From: CANQBR01 sp964641395
Lineage (GTDB): Bacteria; Bacillota; Negativicutes; Acidaminococcales; Acidaminococcaceae
DNA length: 28,653 bases
Assembly (NCBI GenBank): GCA_964641395.1
Contig: CAZXKQ010000025.1
Location: forward strand, 1 to 28,653
Direction: 5' to 3'
Below the pieces are notes generated by a model. The model had not been told where the DNA came from, did no database searches, and saw only the letters and a list, made by a program, of their open reading frames with translations. Made by a program: the position numbers and the translations under genes. Shown one piece after another: positions 28,632 to 28,653 of the stretch (position 1 is the first letter of the stretch; every line of letters starts with the position of its first letter).

Positions 28632-28653
28632 GGCACGTAGCCGGGGGCTGGTG

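Noticed and set aside
1..28653. CRISPR array, insertion sequence or prophage
   Set aside because: No spaced direct repeats, transposase, integrase or phage structural gene was seen.

Overview
The window looks like chromosomal DNA of a GC-rich, strictly anaerobic Bacillota. The class Negativicutes (Acidaminococcus/Selenomonas-like) is my best guess. This is inferred from a SAM-I riboswitch on metNIQ, pyruvate formate-lyase under a ZTP (pfl) riboswitch, a monomeric group B-like [FeFe]-hydrogenase, strong AGGAGG ribosome sites, and diderm-compatible lipoproteins. No rRNA or marker gene fixes the taxon. Two runs of exactly 100 N (21764-21863 and 25569-25668) are scaffold gaps, and both fall inside coding sequence.

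Layout. 1-4870: a flavin/thiol redox cluster. A leftward operon (two flavin reductase-like proteins and a membrane-anchored flavodoxin lipoprotein) is divergent from an HxlR-type regulator across one symmetric promoter. Pyridoxal/pyridoxamine kinase, an exported double carboxymuconolactone-decarboxylase-domain protein and a cytosolic flavodoxin follow. 4836-7720: methionine importer metNIQ (leftward), with promoter, SAM-I riboswitch and attenuator. 8000-10171: a DtxR/MntR-type metalloregulator, then a [FeFe]-hydrogenase with its own promoter and a palindrome over its -10 box. 10188-11057: YitT membrane protein. 11242-16721: a polyphosphate module. Polyphosphate kinase and a catalytically degenerate Ppx/GppA-HD protein run left, and an intact Ppx/GppA-HD protein runs right, across a shared 238-bp gap. 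16799-18424: thiol peroxidase Bcp and a PepT-like M20 peptidase. 18660-21763: promoter, ZTP riboswitch, pflB and pflA. 21864-22501: hicAB toxin-antitoxin. 22643-22733: tRNA-Ser(CGA). 22775-26369: a cyclase-family hydrolase, then a run of CoA-pyrophosphatase-like Nudix, LytR-CpsA-Psr protein and VOC/glyoxalase-like protein. 26468-28631: a DUF1847-type cysteine-rich protein (leftward) and a LysR regulator (rightward), separated by a 634-bp gap rich in hairpins.

How the parts fit. The genes suggest fermentative anaerobic metabolism (PFL, hydrogenase) with defences against oxygen and electrophiles (HxlR cluster, Bcp, YitT unknown), nutrient sensing by RNA (SAM, ZTP), and stress or energy storage through polyphosphate. 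The features most worth a second look are the paired intact/degenerate Ppx-HD proteins flanking PPK, the HxlR-associated exported flavin/CMD cluster with its mirror-image promoter, and the structured, terminator-ended stretch at 27223-27537 that could be an undescribed RNA or leader.
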